Positions 1-8,661 of a stretch of DNA of 64,000 bases are shown in pieces (the stretch's first letter is position 1; the number at the start of each line of letters is the position of its first letter). The stretch comes from Zeimonas sp046347945 (GTDB taxonomy: Bacteria > Pseudomonadota > Gammaproteobacteria > Burkholderiales > Burkholderiaceae_E): positions 1-64,000 of the forward strand of contig JAXMFB010000007.1 in assembly GCA_046347945.1 (NCBI GenBank), read 5' to 3'. The translations under genes were made by a program, and so were the position numbers. The notes below the pieces were generated by a model, which was given only the letters and a program-made list of their open reading frames with translations, did not search any database and had not been told where the DNA came from.

Positions 1-360
1 GGCGCCTGCTATCCGCCGTGCCCGCCGATGCAGATCAACGACCCCGAGCACTCGAAGCTGGCGATCTGGGTCGGGGGCAAGAACTCGAACGCGCGCGACA
101 AGCCGACGTTCATGAAGATGGTCGCCAGCGGGCTGCCCAACAACCCGCCGCGCTGGCCCGAGGTCGGCGAGGTGGTGCGCAAGATCCTGTACACGTACAA
201 GGAAGACGCGCGCCCCTGGGAGCGGATGGCCGACTGGATCGACCGGATCGGCTGGCCGCGCTTCTTCGAGAAGACCGGGTTGCCGTTCACCAAGTACCTG
301 ATCGATGACTGGCGCGGCTCGCGTTCGAGCCTGAACGCGTCGGCGCACATCCGTTTCTGA
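1..360 (+). CDS. dsrB: Dissimilatory sulfite reductase beta subunit, C-terminal part
   Basis: This is the last 119 codons of DsrB; the gene starts outside the window. In the reverse (oxidative) direction DsrAB releases sulfite from DsrC-bound sulfane sulfur in the cytoplasm, using a coupled siroheme-[4Fe-4S] centre. The visible part begins with GACYPPC, the C-x3-C half of the four-cysteine site that binds the cluster and siroheme. The typical DsrB tail follows, with an aromatic-rich segment around WERMADWIDRIGWPRFF and the end ASAHIRF. dsrE starts 14 nt downstream and the whole dsr set reads in the same direction, so this is the front of one long transcription unit. dsrA should lie just to the left. 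Confidence 0.97.
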   Translation, partial: GACYPPCPPMQINDPEHSKLAIWVGGKNSNARDKPTFMKMVASGLPNNPPRWPEVGEVVRKILYTYKEDARPWERMADWIDRIGWPRFFEKTGLPFTKYLIDDWRGSRSSLNASAHIRF

Positions 361-374
361 GGCGCGGCGCGCGA

Positions 375-734
375 ATGAAGTTCGGCATCCTGGTCAACGA
401 AGGGCCGTACCAGCACCAGGCCAGCGACACGGCCTACCTGTTCTGCAGGGCCGCGATCGCGAAAGGCCATCAGGTCAGCCGCGTGTTCTTCTATCACGAC
501 GGCGTGAACAACGCGACGCGGCTCACCGAGCCGCCGCAGGACGATCGCAACGTGGTCACCCGCTGGTCGAAGCTCGCCGAGGAGCACGGCGTCGACCTCG
601 TCGTCTGCGTGGCGGCGGCGCTGCGTCGCGGCATCAAGGACGAGGTGCTGGCGCCGGGCTTCCGGATCTCCGGGCTCGGCCAGCTGGTCGAGGCCGGCAT
701 CGAGGCCGATCGCCTCGTCACCTTCGGCGACTGA
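375..734 (+). CDS. dsrE: DsrE, sulfurtransferase subunit of DsrEFH
   Basis: This 119-aa DsrE-fold protein is the catalytic subunit of the cytoplasmic DsrE2F2H2 heterohexamer, which relays persulfide sulfur from TusA-like carriers towards DsrC. The conserved persulfide-carrying cysteine is present as Cys78 (VDLVVCVAAALRRGI), the same number as in Allochromatium vinosum. A second Cys (24) lies in helix 1 (YLFCRAA). The gene is followed by dsrF after 8 nt. Length and position between dsrB and dsrF are canonical. Confidence 0.97.
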   Translation: MKFGILVNEGPYQHQASDTAYLFCRAAIAKGHQVSRVFFYHDGVNNATRLTEPPQDDRNVVTRWSKLAEEHGVDLVVCVAAALRRGIKDEVLAPGFRISGLGQLVEAGIEADRLVTFGD

Positions 735-742
735 GGCCCGCG

Positions 743-1108
743 ATGCCCGAGCAGAAGAAGTTCATGTTCGTCAACCGCAAGGCGCCCTACGGGACGATCT
801 ACGCGCTCGAGTCGCTCGAGGTGGTGCTGATTACCGCCGCGTTCGACCAGGATGTCTCGCTGGTGTTCCTCGACGACGGCGTCTACCAGTTGAAGCGCGG
901 GATGCAGACCAAGGGCATCGAGACCAAGAATTTCTCGCCGACCTACCGCGCGCTCGACGGCTACGACGTCGAGAAGCTCTACGTCGAACGCGAGTCGCTG
1001 CAGGCGCGCGGACTGACCGAGGAAGACCTGCTGGTCGACGTGACCGTGCTCGACCGGGACGAGTTGTCCGCCCTGATGCAGGAGCAGGACGTGGTGCTGA
1101 GCTTCTAG
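743..1108 (+). CDS. dsrF: DsrF, structural subunit of DsrEFH
   Basis: This is a 121-aa DsrE-family paralogue. It is the structural partner of DsrE and DsrH in the sulfur-relay hexamer and has no cysteine at all, in keeping with a non-catalytic role. The start KKFMFVNRKAPYGT is typical of DsrF. It lies 8 nt after dsrE and 17 nt before dsrH, so translation is likely coupled along the operon. Confidence 0.96.
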   Translation: MPEQKKFMFVNRKAPYGTIYALESLEVVLITAAFDQDVSLVFLDDGVYQLKRGMQTKGIETKNFSPTYRALDGYDVEKLYVERESLQARGLTEEDLLVDVTVLDRDELSALMQEQDVVLSF

Positions 1109-1125
1109 GACCGGGGCCCGATCGA

Positions 1126-1422
1126 ATGCTTCACATCGTCAACAAGTCGCCCACCGACGGCAGCGCGTTCGACAGCGCGCTGCGGCTCTCCGGCCGGGGC
1201 GCGTTGCTGCTGATCGAGGACGCGGTGTACGGCGCCACGCGCGGGAACCCCGCCGAGGCGCGCGTACGCGACGCGCTCGAACGGCTCGAGATCTACGTGC
1301 TCGCGCCCGACCTCGAGGCGCGCGGCATGGCCGATCGCCTGACCGAGGGCGTGACTGCGGTCGACTACGGCGGTTTCGTCGACCTGGTCGCCGAACATCC
1401 GAACTGCCAGTCGTGGCTCTAG
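1126..1422 (+). CDS. dsrH: DsrH, small subunit of DsrEFH
   Basis: This 98-aa DsrH/TusB-family protein completes the DsrEFH complex. It starts LHIVNKSP and contains GALLLIEDAVYGATRG, as the family does. As I recall the A. vinosum protein, its DsrH carries a cysteine at position 20 in the first helix. The aligned position here is alanine (Ala18, FDSALRLS). The only cysteine is Cys94, five residues from the end (NCQSWL). If so, DsrE-Cys78 is the main acceptor in this complex. The gene is placed between dsrF and dsrC as expected. Confidence 0.95.
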   Translation: MLHIVNKSPTDGSAFDSALRLSGRGALLLIEDAVYGATRGNPAEARVRDALERLEIYVLAPDLEARGMADRLTEGVTAVDYGGFVDLVAEHPNCQSWL

Positions 1423-1467
1423 CACGCTGGCCCATTCTTCATCCAGGCATATCCAGGGGAGACTGAA

Positions 1468-1803
1468 ATGCCCACTCTCGAAGTCCAAGGCAAGAGCGTC
1501 GAAACCGACGAGGAAGGCTATCTCGTCAACCTGTCCGACTGGGACGAGAACGTCGCCGGCGAGATCGCCAAGGCGGAGAACATCGACATGAGCGAGTCGC
1601 ACTGGGAGGTCGTGAACTTCCTGCGCGAGTACTACGACGAGTTCCAGATCGCCCCGGCGGTGCGCGTGCTCACCAAGGCGATCGGCAAGAAGCTGGGGCC
1701 GGACAAGGGCAACAGCCAGTACCTGTACGAGCTGTTCCCGTACGGCCCCGCCAAGCAGGCGTGCAAGATCGCCGGCCTTCCGAAGCCGACCGGCTGCGTC
1801 TGA
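1468..1803 (+). CDS. dsrC: DsrC, sulfur carrier / DsrAB substrate protein
   Basis: This 111-aa protein is a true DsrC. The flexible C-terminal arm carries both redox cysteines, Cys99 and the penultimate Cys110, spaced as in the canonical C-x10-C (ACKIAGLPKPTGCV). The protein carries persulfide sulfur to reverse DsrAB, and the trisulfide product is thought to be reoxidised by DsrMKJOP. A strong Shine-Dalgarno (agggga) precedes the ATG after a 45-nt gap from dsrH. A second DsrC-family gene at 31270-31602 lacks both cysteines. Confidence 0.98.
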   Translation: MPTLEVQGKSVETDEEGYLVNLSDWDENVAGEIAKAENIDMSESHWEVVNFLREYYDEFQIAPAVRVLTKAIGKKLGPDKGNSQYLYELFPYGPAKQACKIAGLPKPTGCV

Positions 1804-1881
1804 GAGCCCGCGGGCGACGCGCGCGGCTTCGCTGCCGCGCCGCGCGCCACGCTGGCCGGTGACCGCTGCCAGGAGGAGACA

Positions 1882-2613
1882 ATGCCGGCCTCGACGGTGT
1901 TCTTTGCGGTGCTGTTCTACTTCGCGGCCGCGGTCTGCGCGGTCGGGTTGGTGGTGCGCATCGCCGACTACGCGCGCACGCCGGCGCCGCTGAAGATCCC
2001 GACCACGCCCGCGCCGACCACCGGCGCCGGCGTGGCCTTGCGCATGGTGCGCGAGGTCGTGTTCTTCGAGAGCCTGTTCAAGGGCAACCTCTGGACCTGG
2101 GCGCTCGGCTGGATCTTCCACGCGGGCCTGGCGCTGGTCCTGGCCCGGCACCTGCGCTACTTCACCGAGCCGGTCTGGGGCTGGGTCGCGTTCATCCAGC
2201 CGTTTGGCGTGTACGCCGGGTTCGCGATGGTGGTGGGGCTGGCCGGCCTGTGGGCGCGCCGCTTCCTGGTCGAGCGGGTGCGCTACATCTCCACGCCCTC
2301 GGACCACCTGATGCTCGCGCTGCTGCTGGCGATCGGCGCCTCGGGCCTGTCGATGAAGTACCTGTTCCACACCGACATCGTCGGGGTGAAGGCCTTCTTC
2401 CTCGGGCTGATGGTGTTCGACTGGCAGCCGCTGCCCGCCAGCGGGCCGCTGTACGTCCACCTGCTGCTGGTGGCCGCGCTGATGATCATCTTCCCGTTCT
2501 CCAAGCTGCTGCACGCGCCGGGGCTGTTCTTCTCGCCGTCGCGCAACCAGGTCGACAATCCGCGCGAGTCCCGGCACCTGGCGCCGTGGGCCGCCCGGCT
2601 CGAGGAGCGCTGA
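1882..2613 (+). CDS. dsrM: DsrM, cytochrome b-like membrane subunit of DsrMKJOP
   Basis: This 243-aa integral membrane protein has about five to six hydrophobic segments and belongs to the NarI-like dihaem cytochrome b family. It exchanges electrons between the quinone pool and DsrK. Histidines suited to haem ligation occur in the membrane segments (FHAGLALVLARHL, SDHLM, YVHLL). The ATG is preceded by aggagg. dsrK starts 3 nt after the stop, matching the tight DsrM-DsrK partnership. Confidence 0.96.
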   Translation: MPASTVFFAVLFYFAAAVCAVGLVVRIADYARTPAPLKIPTTPAPTTGAGVALRMVREVVFFESLFKGNLWTWALGWIFHAGLALVLARHLRYFTEPVWGWVAFIQPFGVYAGFAMVVGLAGLWARRFLVERVRYISTPSDHLMLALLLAIGASGLSMKYLFHTDIVGVKAFFLGLMVFDWQPLPASGPLYVHLLLVAALMIIFPFSKLLHAPGLFFSPSRNQVDNPRESRHLAPWAARLEER

Positions 2614-2616
2614 GCG

Positions 2617-4158
2617 ATGGCTGCCGAAGTCAAGGCGCCCGCGCTGCGCGAGTTCCCGGACGCGCCTCCGGCGATCCGGCCGGGCGCGATGGCCGGGAGC
2701 CGCCCGTACGTCGCGTCCGAGAAGATGAACGAGGCGATCGGGTTCCCCGGAAAGGTCGACGACGACTGGCAGGTCGTGCACGACAAGGCGATCGCGCACA
2801 TGGGCTCGCTGCTCGAGCGCTACCGGTCGCTCAAGGTCTACCTCGACGCCTGCGTGCACTGCGGCTCGTGCACCGACAAGTGCCATTACTTCCTCGGCAC
2901 CGGCGACCCGAAGAACATGCCGGTTGCCCGCCAGGACCTGATGCGCAGCGTCTACCGGCGCTACTTCACGCTGGCCGGAAAGATCGTCCCGAAGCTCGTC
3001 GGGGCGCGCGACCTCACGCGAGAAGTGCTCGACGAGTGGTACACCTACTACAACCAGTGCTCGGAATGCCGGCGCTGCTCGGTGTTCTGCCCGTACGGCA
3101 TCGACACCGCCGAGATCACGATGGCCGGGCGCGAGATCCTCGACGCCGTGGGCTACGGGCAGAAGTACTCGAACGAGATCATCGGCAAGGTCCACCGGAT
3201 CGGCAACAACCTCGGACTGCCCGGGCCGGCGCTTGCCGACACGCTCGAGGGGCTCGAGGAAGACGTCAAGGAAGAAACCGGCTTCGACGTGCGCTACCCG
3301 CTCGACCAGAAGGGCGCCGAAGTGCTGCTGGTCACGCCGTCGGCCGACTTCTTCGCCGAACCGCACGTCGAGAGCCTGATCGGCTACGGCAAGGTGTTCC
3401 ACGCCGCCGGCATCAGCTGGACGCTGTCGTCGCACGCGTCCGAGGCCGGCAACTTCGGCCTGTTCATCGGCAACTACGAGCAGCTGCGCACGATTGCGAT
3501 GCGCATCCGCGAGGCGGCGCTCGATCTCGGCGTCAAGCGGATCATCGTCGGCGAGTGCGGCCACGCGTGGCGCGTCGCCTACAGCTTCTGGAACACGCTG
3601 GCCGGCATCGGCGCCGGCGCGAAGGACCCGTTCGCGGTGCAGCTGCAGAGCCAGCTCGACATGCGCTACCGGCAGCCGATGCACATCTGCGAGTTCACCT
3701 GGGACCTGATCCAGCGCGGCGCGCTCACGCTCGACAAGGAAGCGAACGACCACCGGGTCGTCACCTTCCACGACAGCTGCAACGTCGCGCGCGCGTCGCG
3801 GATGGGTGACGCGCCGGGCGGACAGTTCGAGATCCCGCGCGCGATCATCCGGGCGACGGTCAACCGCTTCCACGAGATGGCGCCCGGAACGACGCACGAG
3901 CAGACCTTCTGCTGCGGCGGCGGCGGCGGCGTGCTCACCGACGAGCTGCTCGACCTGCGGGTCAAGGGTGCCCTGCCCCGGATGGAGTCGCTCGATCGCG
4001 TCGTCAAGGAGCACGGGGTCAACTTCATGGCGACGATCTGCGCGATCTGCAAGGCGCAGTTCACGAAAGTGCTGCCGTACTACGGCTTCAAGATGGGAAT
4101 GGTGGGCGGCGTGCACCAGCTGGTGAGCACCGCGATCCGGCTCGGCGCGAAATCCTGA
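2617..4158 (+). CDS. dsrK: DsrK, HdrD-like iron-sulfur subunit of DsrMKJOP
   Basis: This is a 513-aa cytoplasmic-side Fe-S protein. Two [4Fe-4S] ferredoxin-type motifs are visible, CVHCGSCTDKC near residue 79 and CSECRRCSVFC near 148. CCF-type cysteine motifs follow: FCCGGGGGV near 431 and CAICKAQF near 474. The CCG-domain cluster resembles the heterodisulfide reductase catalytic centre and is thought to act on the DsrC disulfide or trisulfide. Length and motif order match the DsrK family. It is co-transcribed with dsrM. Confidence 0.97.
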   Translation: MAAEVKAPALREFPDAPPAIRPGAMAGSRPYVASEKMNEAIGFPGKVDDDWQVVHDKAIAHMGSLLERYRSLKVYLDACVHCGSCTDKCHYFLGTGDPKNMPVARQDLMRSVYRRYFTLAGKIVPKLVGARDLTREVLDEWYTYYNQCSECRRCSVFCPYGIDTAEITMAGREILDAVGYGQKYSNEIIGKVHRIGNNLGLPGPALADTLEGLEEDVKEETGFDVRYPLDQKGAEVLLVTPSADFFAEPHVESLIGYGKVFHAAGISWTLSSHASEAGNFGLFIGNYEQLRTIAMRIREAALDLGVKRIIVGECGHAWRVAYSFWNTLAGIGAGAKDPFAVQLQSQLDMRYRQPMHICEFTWDLIQRGALTLDKEANDHRVVTFHDSCNVARASRMGDAPGGQFEIPRAIIRATVNRFHEMAPGTTHEQTFCCGGGGGVLTDELLDLRVKGALPRMESLDRVVKEHGVNFMATICAICKAQFTKVLPYYGFKMGMVGGVHQLVSTAIRLGAKS

Positions 4159-4194
4159 CGCGCCATCCGACTACTGCTTCGGAGAACACGGACA

Positions 4195-6147
4195 ATGTCG
4201 ACGAACGCTGAACAACCGGTCGAGAAGCTCGAGTACCGGCGCTTCAAGGACGGCGAGTACACCTGGAAAGACTTCCGCCAGAAGATCTTCGACGCCGACC
4301 ATTCGCACAAGTGCCCGACCTACATCCAGTCGACGCCGCCGTGCCAGGGCAGCTGCCCCTCGGGCGAGGACATCCGCGGGTACCTGAACATCGTCCGCGG
4401 CATCGAGAAGCCGCCGGCGGGCATGCCGTGGCAGGAGTACGCCTGGCGCCGACTGACGCAGGCCAACCCGTTCCCGTCGGTGATGGGCCGCGTGTGCCCG
4501 GCGCCCTGCGAGAGCGGCTGCAACCGCAACGCGCTGGAGGACCACGTCGGCATCAACTCGGTCGAGCACTTCCTCGGCGAGTACGCGAACGCCAAGGGCC
4601 TGAAGTACGTCAAGCCCGGGCACTCGACCGGCAAGAAGGTCGCGGTGATCGGCGGCGGACCCGCCGGCCTCTCGGTGGCCTACCAGCTGGCCCTCAAGGG
4701 CCACGCCGTCACGATCTTCGACGAGCACGAGTACCTCGGCGGCATGATGCGCTACGGGATCCCGGGCTTCCGCACGCCGCGCGAAGTGCTCGACGCCGAG
4801 ATCGACCGCATCCTCGAGCTGGGCATCGAAACGCGACTGAAGTGCCGCGTCGGCACCGACGTCACGATGGATGAGTTGCGGCGCGATTTCGACGCGGTGT
4901 TCCTCGGCATGGGCGCGCAGGCCGGTCGCGCGCTGCCGGTGAAGGACGGCGAAGCGCCCAACGTCGTCACGGCGACCTCCTTCCTGCGCGCGTTCAACGA
5001 CGGGCGCCTGCGCCACGTGGGCAAGCGCGTGGTCGTGGTCGGCGGCGGCGACACGTCGATCGACGTGGCCACCGTCGCGCGCCGCCTGGGCCACCTCGCG
5101 AACTCGAAGCCCACCGACCTCGAGGCCGCGATCGCCGGCCACATGGCGCAGGACGTGGCCGAGGTGTCGGCCAAGCAGGGTGCCGAAGTGGTGCTGACCT
5201 CGGTGTTCCCGATCGAGAAGATGCAGGCGAACAAGCACGAGATCGAGCAGGCGCAGGCCGAGGACATCCAGATCCGCGGCGGCCTCGTGCCGCTGGCCGT
5301 CGTCAAGGGACCGGACGGCCGCGCCACCGCGCTGCGCGTCGCGAAGTGCGAGGCGAAGATGGCCGGCGGCAAGCTCGACATCAGGATCATCGAGGGCACC
5401 GAGGAAGACATTCCCGCCGACCTGATCGTCTCGGCGATCGGCCAGGCCGTCGACTTCACCGGCCTCGAGGCGTTCGACAACGGCCGCGGCGCGGTCAACG
5501 CCGACCGCAGCTACCAGGTGAAGGACCAGCCCGGCGTGTTCGCCGGGGGCGACGTGATCCGGCCGCACCTGCTGACCACCGCGATCGGGCACGGCGCGAT
5601 CGCCGCCGACGGGATCGACCGGTTCCTGGCTGGCGAAGAGATCGGCAAGCGCCCGAAGATCGACGTCCACGTCTTCGACCTGATGCGCAAGTACGTCGAG
5701 CGCGGGCTGGAGCTGGGCGAGATCCACGAGCCGACCTGGGGCACCGACCAGAGCAAGGGCGCGATCCACAACTTCGACAACCGCTCCGACCGCTACGTGA
5801 TCCCGCACGAGGCGCTGTTCCTCGGCCACTTCGGCTACACGCCGCGGGTCAAGCGAAAGTTCGTCACGCTGACGAAGGAGAGCGCGCTCGGCAACTTCGA
5901 GGAGCGCATCGAAGCGCTCGGCGAAGCCGAGGCGATCGCCGAGGCCAAGCGCTGCATGAGCTGCGGCCAGTGCTTCGAGTGCGACAACTGCGTGGTGTAT
6001 TGCCCGCAGACCGCGGTCAAGCGGGTGCCGAAGAAGGAAGCGACGATGGGTCGCTACGTCTACACCGACTACGACCGCTGCATCGGCTGCCACATCTGCG
6101 CCGACGTCTGCCCGACCGGGTACATCCAGATGGGCCTGGGCGAGTAA
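4195..6147 (+). CDS. dsrL: DsrL, FAD Fe-S NAD(P)H oxidoreductase
   Basis: This 650-aa GltD-like flavoprotein accepts or donates electrons for reverse DsrAB, linking it to NAD(P)H; it is essential for sulfur oxidation in A. vinosum. In order, it has an N-terminal Fe-S region (CQGSCPSGEDIRGYL near 50 and CPAPCESGCNR near 101), an FAD-binding GGGPAGLS near 153 and an NAD(P)-binding GGGDTSIDVA near 283. The C-terminal ferredoxin part has CMSCGQCFECDNC near 587 and CIGCHICADVCP near 630. It lies between dsrK and dsrJ as in the A. vinosum operon. Confidence 0.97.
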   Translation: MSTNAEQPVEKLEYRRFKDGEYTWKDFRQKIFDADHSHKCPTYIQSTPPCQGSCPSGEDIRGYLNIVRGIEKPPAGMPWQEYAWRRLTQANPFPSVMGRVCPAPCESGCNRNALEDHVGINSVEHFLGEYANAKGLKYVKPGHSTGKKVAVIGGGPAGLSVAYQLALKGHAVTIFDEHEYLGGMMRYGIPGFRTPREVLDAEIDRILELGIETRLKCRVGTDVTMDELRRDFDAVFLGMGAQAGRALPVKDGEAPNVVTATSFLRAFNDGRLRHVGKRVVVVGGGDTSIDVATVARRLGHLANSKPTDLEAAIAGHMAQDVAEVSAKQGAEVVLTSVFPIEKMQANKHEIEQAQAEDIQIRGGLVPLAVVKGPDGRATALRVAKCEAKMAGGKLDIRIIEGTEEDIPADLIVSAIGQAVDFTGLEAFDNGRGAVNADRSYQVKDQPGVFAGGDVIRPHLLTTAIGHGAIAADGIDRFLAGEEIGKRPKIDVHVFDLMRKYVERGLELGEIHEPTWGTDQSKGAIHNFDNRSDRYVIPHEALFLGHFGYTPRVKRKFVTLTKESALGNFEERIEALGEAEAIAEAKRCMSCGQCFECDNCVVYCPQTAVKRVPKKEATMGRYVYTDYDRCIGCHICADVCPTGYIQMGLGE

Positions 6148-6157
6148 GGACGTGCAG

Positions 6158-6670
6158 ATGCCGAGCATCGTTGCGACCCGCTGGCTGAAGGCGATCGCGT
6201 TCGCGCTGTGCGCGGGCGCCCTCGCCGGCGCGGCGTCGGCCGCCGAGCCGGCAGGACGCGTCGCCAAGCCCTCGATCTCGGTCGATCGCTCGACGCAGTG
6301 CATCGACAGCCCCGAGGTGATGCGGCGCACGCACATGGACATGCTCAAGCACCAGCGCGACCGCACCGTGCGCCAGGGCCTTCGCGGCGAGAAGGTCAGC
6401 CTGAACGGTTGCATCGACTGCCATGCCGGCCAGGGCGCCGGCGCGGCGGCCGGCTCGGCGGTCGGCTCGCCGCAGGCATTCTGCGAGACCTGCCACCGCT
6501 ACGCAGCGGTCAAGCTCGATTGCTTCGAATGCCACCAGCCCAGGCCTGCCGGCGCGCAACCGGCCCGGTCGCAGGCCGACGCCGGCCCGCAGGCGCGCGC
6601 CGCGCAGGCCGCGCAGGCGTTCCTGCATGCGCCAGCCGCCCGTGCGGCGGCCGCGGGGGCCCGTCCATGA
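6158..6670 (+). CDS. dsrJ: DsrJ, periplasmic trihaem cytochrome c of DsrMKJOP
   Basis: This is a 170-aa exported cytochrome with three CxxCH haem sites (CIDCH, CETCH, CFECH). A signal peptide or anchor (WLKAIAFALCAGALAGAASAA) lies at the N terminus. The extra cysteine in STQCIDS fits the unusual His/Cys haem ligation known for DsrJ. A GTG two codons upstream (6152) is also in frame, but the aagga Shine-Dalgarno is better spaced for the ATG at 6158. The tail after the last haem is Ala/Pro-rich and probably disordered. The stop overlaps the dsrO start (ATGA). Confidence 0.95.
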   Translation: MPSIVATRWLKAIAFALCAGALAGAASAAEPAGRVAKPSISVDRSTQCIDSPEVMRRTHMDMLKHQRDRTVRQGLRGEKVSLNGCIDCHAGQGAGAAAGSAVGSPQAFCETCHRYAAVKLDCFECHQPRPAGAQPARSQADAGPQARAAQAAQAFLHAPAARAAAAGARP

Positions 6671-7446
6671 GCGAACAGGAACGCAACGTGCCGCAGGCAC
6701 GCGAAGCCGCGCGCCCCGGCACCGCACCGTCGCGCCGCGCGATGCTCGCCGCCGGCACCGCCGCGCTCGCGGGCGTGCTGCTCGCGCCCGGGATCCGCCT
6801 GATCGAGATCGCCACCGCCCAGGGCGCACGGCCGGCCGGCCAGCCGGCGTCGTCGAAGGTGCGCTGGGGAATGCTCATCGACACCACGCGCTGTTCGCCC
6901 GACTGCAATCGGTGCGTGACGGCCTGCAACACCGAGAACGGCCTGTCGGGCGGCACCCTGCCGACCGACTCGCAGTGGATCCGCAAGGTCGAGATCCGCC
7001 ACCAGGACACCGGCCGCACGACCAGCGCGCCGGTGATGTGCCAGCACTGCGCGAACCCGCCCTGCGTCGACGTCTGCCCCACCGGCGCATCGTTCAAGCG
7101 CGCCGACGGGATCGTCCTGGTCGACCGGCACAGCTGCATCGGCTGCCGCTACTGCGTGATGGCCTGCCCGTACAAGGCGCGCAGCTTCGTGCACGAGCCG
7201 CTCACGACGCAGAAGCCCGACGTGCCGCGCGGCAAGGGCTGCGTCGAGGGCTGCACGATGTGCGTGCACCGCGTCGACCGCGGCCAGCAGCCGGCCTGCG
7301 CCGAGGCCTGCCCCGAACAGGCGATCATGTTCGGCGACCTGAACGACCCGGACAGCGCGATCTCGAAGCGCATCCGCGAAATCGCCACCACCCGCATCCG
7401 CGAAGACCTGCGCCTGGACACGGGCGTGCGCTATCACGGAATCTGA
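6667..7446 (+). CDS. dsrO: DsrO, Tat-exported ferredoxin subunit of DsrMKJOP
   Basis: This 259-aa periplasmic iron-sulfur protein conducts electrons between DsrJ and DsrP. An N-terminal twin-arginine signal (SRRAMLAAGTAALAG, residues 20-34) marks Tat export. Several four-cysteine ferredoxin motifs follow (CSPDCNRCVTAC, CQHCANPPCVDVC, CIGCRYCVMAC, CEGCTMC-like). The ATG overlaps the dsrJ stop by 4 nt, and dsrP begins 4 nt after the stop. Confidence 0.96.
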   Translation: MSEQERNVPQAREAARPGTAPSRRAMLAAGTAALAGVLLAPGIRLIEIATAQGARPAGQPASSKVRWGMLIDTTRCSPDCNRCVTACNTENGLSGGTLPTDSQWIRKVEIRHQDTGRTTSAPVMCQHCANPPCVDVCPTGASFKRADGIVLVDRHSCIGCRYCVMACPYKARSFVHEPLTTQKPDVPRGKGCVEGCTMCVHRVDRGQQPACAEACPEQAIMFGDLNDPDSAISKRIREIATTRIREDLRLDTGVRYHGI

Positions 7447-7450
7447 CGAC

Positions 7451-8653
7451 ATGCAGGAAGGCATCGCGACCCCTCCTCCGCCGGCGAGCCGGTTCTGGCT
7501 GGTCGCCGCACTCGGCGCGGCGCTGGTCGCACTCGGGCTGGGTGCGGCGCACTACATGGAGGTCGAGGGCCACATCGTCACCGGGATGAACAACCACGTG
7601 GTCTGGGGCCTGCCGCACGTGTTCGCGATCTTCCTGATCGTCGCGGCCTCGGGCGTGCTCAACGTGGCCTCGATCGGCTCGGTGTTCGGCAAGGCCGTCT
7701 ACAAGTCGCGCGCGCCGCTGTCGGGGCTGCTGTGTCTGGCGATGCTCGCGGGCGGCCTGATGGTGCTGATGCTCGACCTCGGCCGGCCCGACCGGCTGAT
7801 CGTCGCCGCGACGCACTATAACTTCACGTCGATGTTCGCGTGGAACGTGTTCCTGTACTCGGGCATGGCGGCCATCGTCGCCATCTATCTCTGGACGCTG
7901 ATGGAACGGCGCATGAACCCGTACTCGAAGCAGGCCGGGCTCGCGGCCTTCATCTGGCGGCTCGTGCTGACCACCGGCACCGGCTCGATCTTCGGGTTCC
8001 TCGTCGCGCGCCAGGCCTACGGATCGGCGCTGCTCGCGCCGATGTTCATCGTGATGTCGTTCGCGTGGGGCCTGGCGGTGTTCCTGCTCGCGCAGGCAGC
8101 GGTCTACGCCTGGAACCGCATGACGCTGCCCGCCGACGTGTGCCGCCGCATGACCCGGCTGCTCGGCGTGTTCGTCGCGGCCACGCTGTACCTGGTCGCA
8201 GCCCACCACCTCACCAACCTCTATTTCGCGCGACAGTTCGACTTCGAACGGTTCATCCTCGTCGACGGCGGCGTGTACACGCTGCTGTTCTGGGCCGGCT
8301 ACGTGGCGATCGGCAGCATCGCGCCGCTGCTGCTCGTCTTCGGCGGCGACGCGGCGAATCCGCGCAACGCGGTGACCGCCAGCGTGCTGGTCATTGCCGG
8401 CGCGTTCTGCGCGCTGTACGTGTTCATCATCGGCGGCCAGGCTTTCCCGCTGGAGCTCTTCCCGGGCGCCTCGACCCGTTCGACCTTCTACGACGGCCAG
8501 ATCGCGCCGTACGTGCCCTCGCTGCCCGAACTGCTGCTGGGCATCGGAGGCGTCGCGGCCGCGTTCCTGATCACGACGATCGGCGTGCACGTGCTCGACT
8601 TCCTGCCGCGCGATACCGCGCCGGCCACGGGTGCCGCCAGCGGCGGCGGCTGA
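7451..8653 (+). CDS. dsrP: DsrP, NrfD-type membrane subunit of DsrMKJOP
   Basis: This 400-aa polytopic membrane protein of the NrfD/PsrC family has about ten hydrophobic segments. It forms a quinone-interacting module with DsrO and DsrJ. Typical features are FSMFAWNVFLY-like and AAHHLTNLYFARQF loops. It is the last subunit of the DsrMKJOP complex and is followed 8 nt later by dsrN. The length is normal for DsrP. Confidence 0.96.
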   Translation: MQEGIATPPPPASRFWLVAALGAALVALGLGAAHYMEVEGHIVTGMNNHVVWGLPHVFAIFLIVAASGVLNVASIGSVFGKAVYKSRAPLSGLLCLAMLAGGLMVLMLDLGRPDRLIVAATHYNFTSMFAWNVFLYSGMAAIVAIYLWTLMERRMNPYSKQAGLAAFIWRLVLTTGTGSIFGFLVARQAYGSALLAPMFIVMSFAWGLAVFLLAQAAVYAWNRMTLPADVCRRMTRLLGVFVAATLYLVAAHHLTNLYFARQFDFERFILVDGGVYTLLFWAGYVAIGSIAPLLLVFGGDAANPRNAVTASVLVIAGAFCALYVFIIGGQAFPLELFPGASTRSTFYDGQIAPYVPSLPELLLGIGGVAAAFLITTIGVHVLDFLPRDTAPATGAASGGG

Positions 8654-8661
8654 GAACCGCG

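Noticed and set aside
6152..6157. GTG start for dsrJ
   Set aside because: It lies 2 nt from the aagga Shine-Dalgarno, too close; the ATG at 6158 is better spaced.
1105..6414. Very long open frames antisense to dsrKL (about 1000 and 750 codons)
   Set aside because: They mirror the codon structure of the high-GC dsr genes, have Arg/Ala/His-rich composition and match no known protein. They are shadows.
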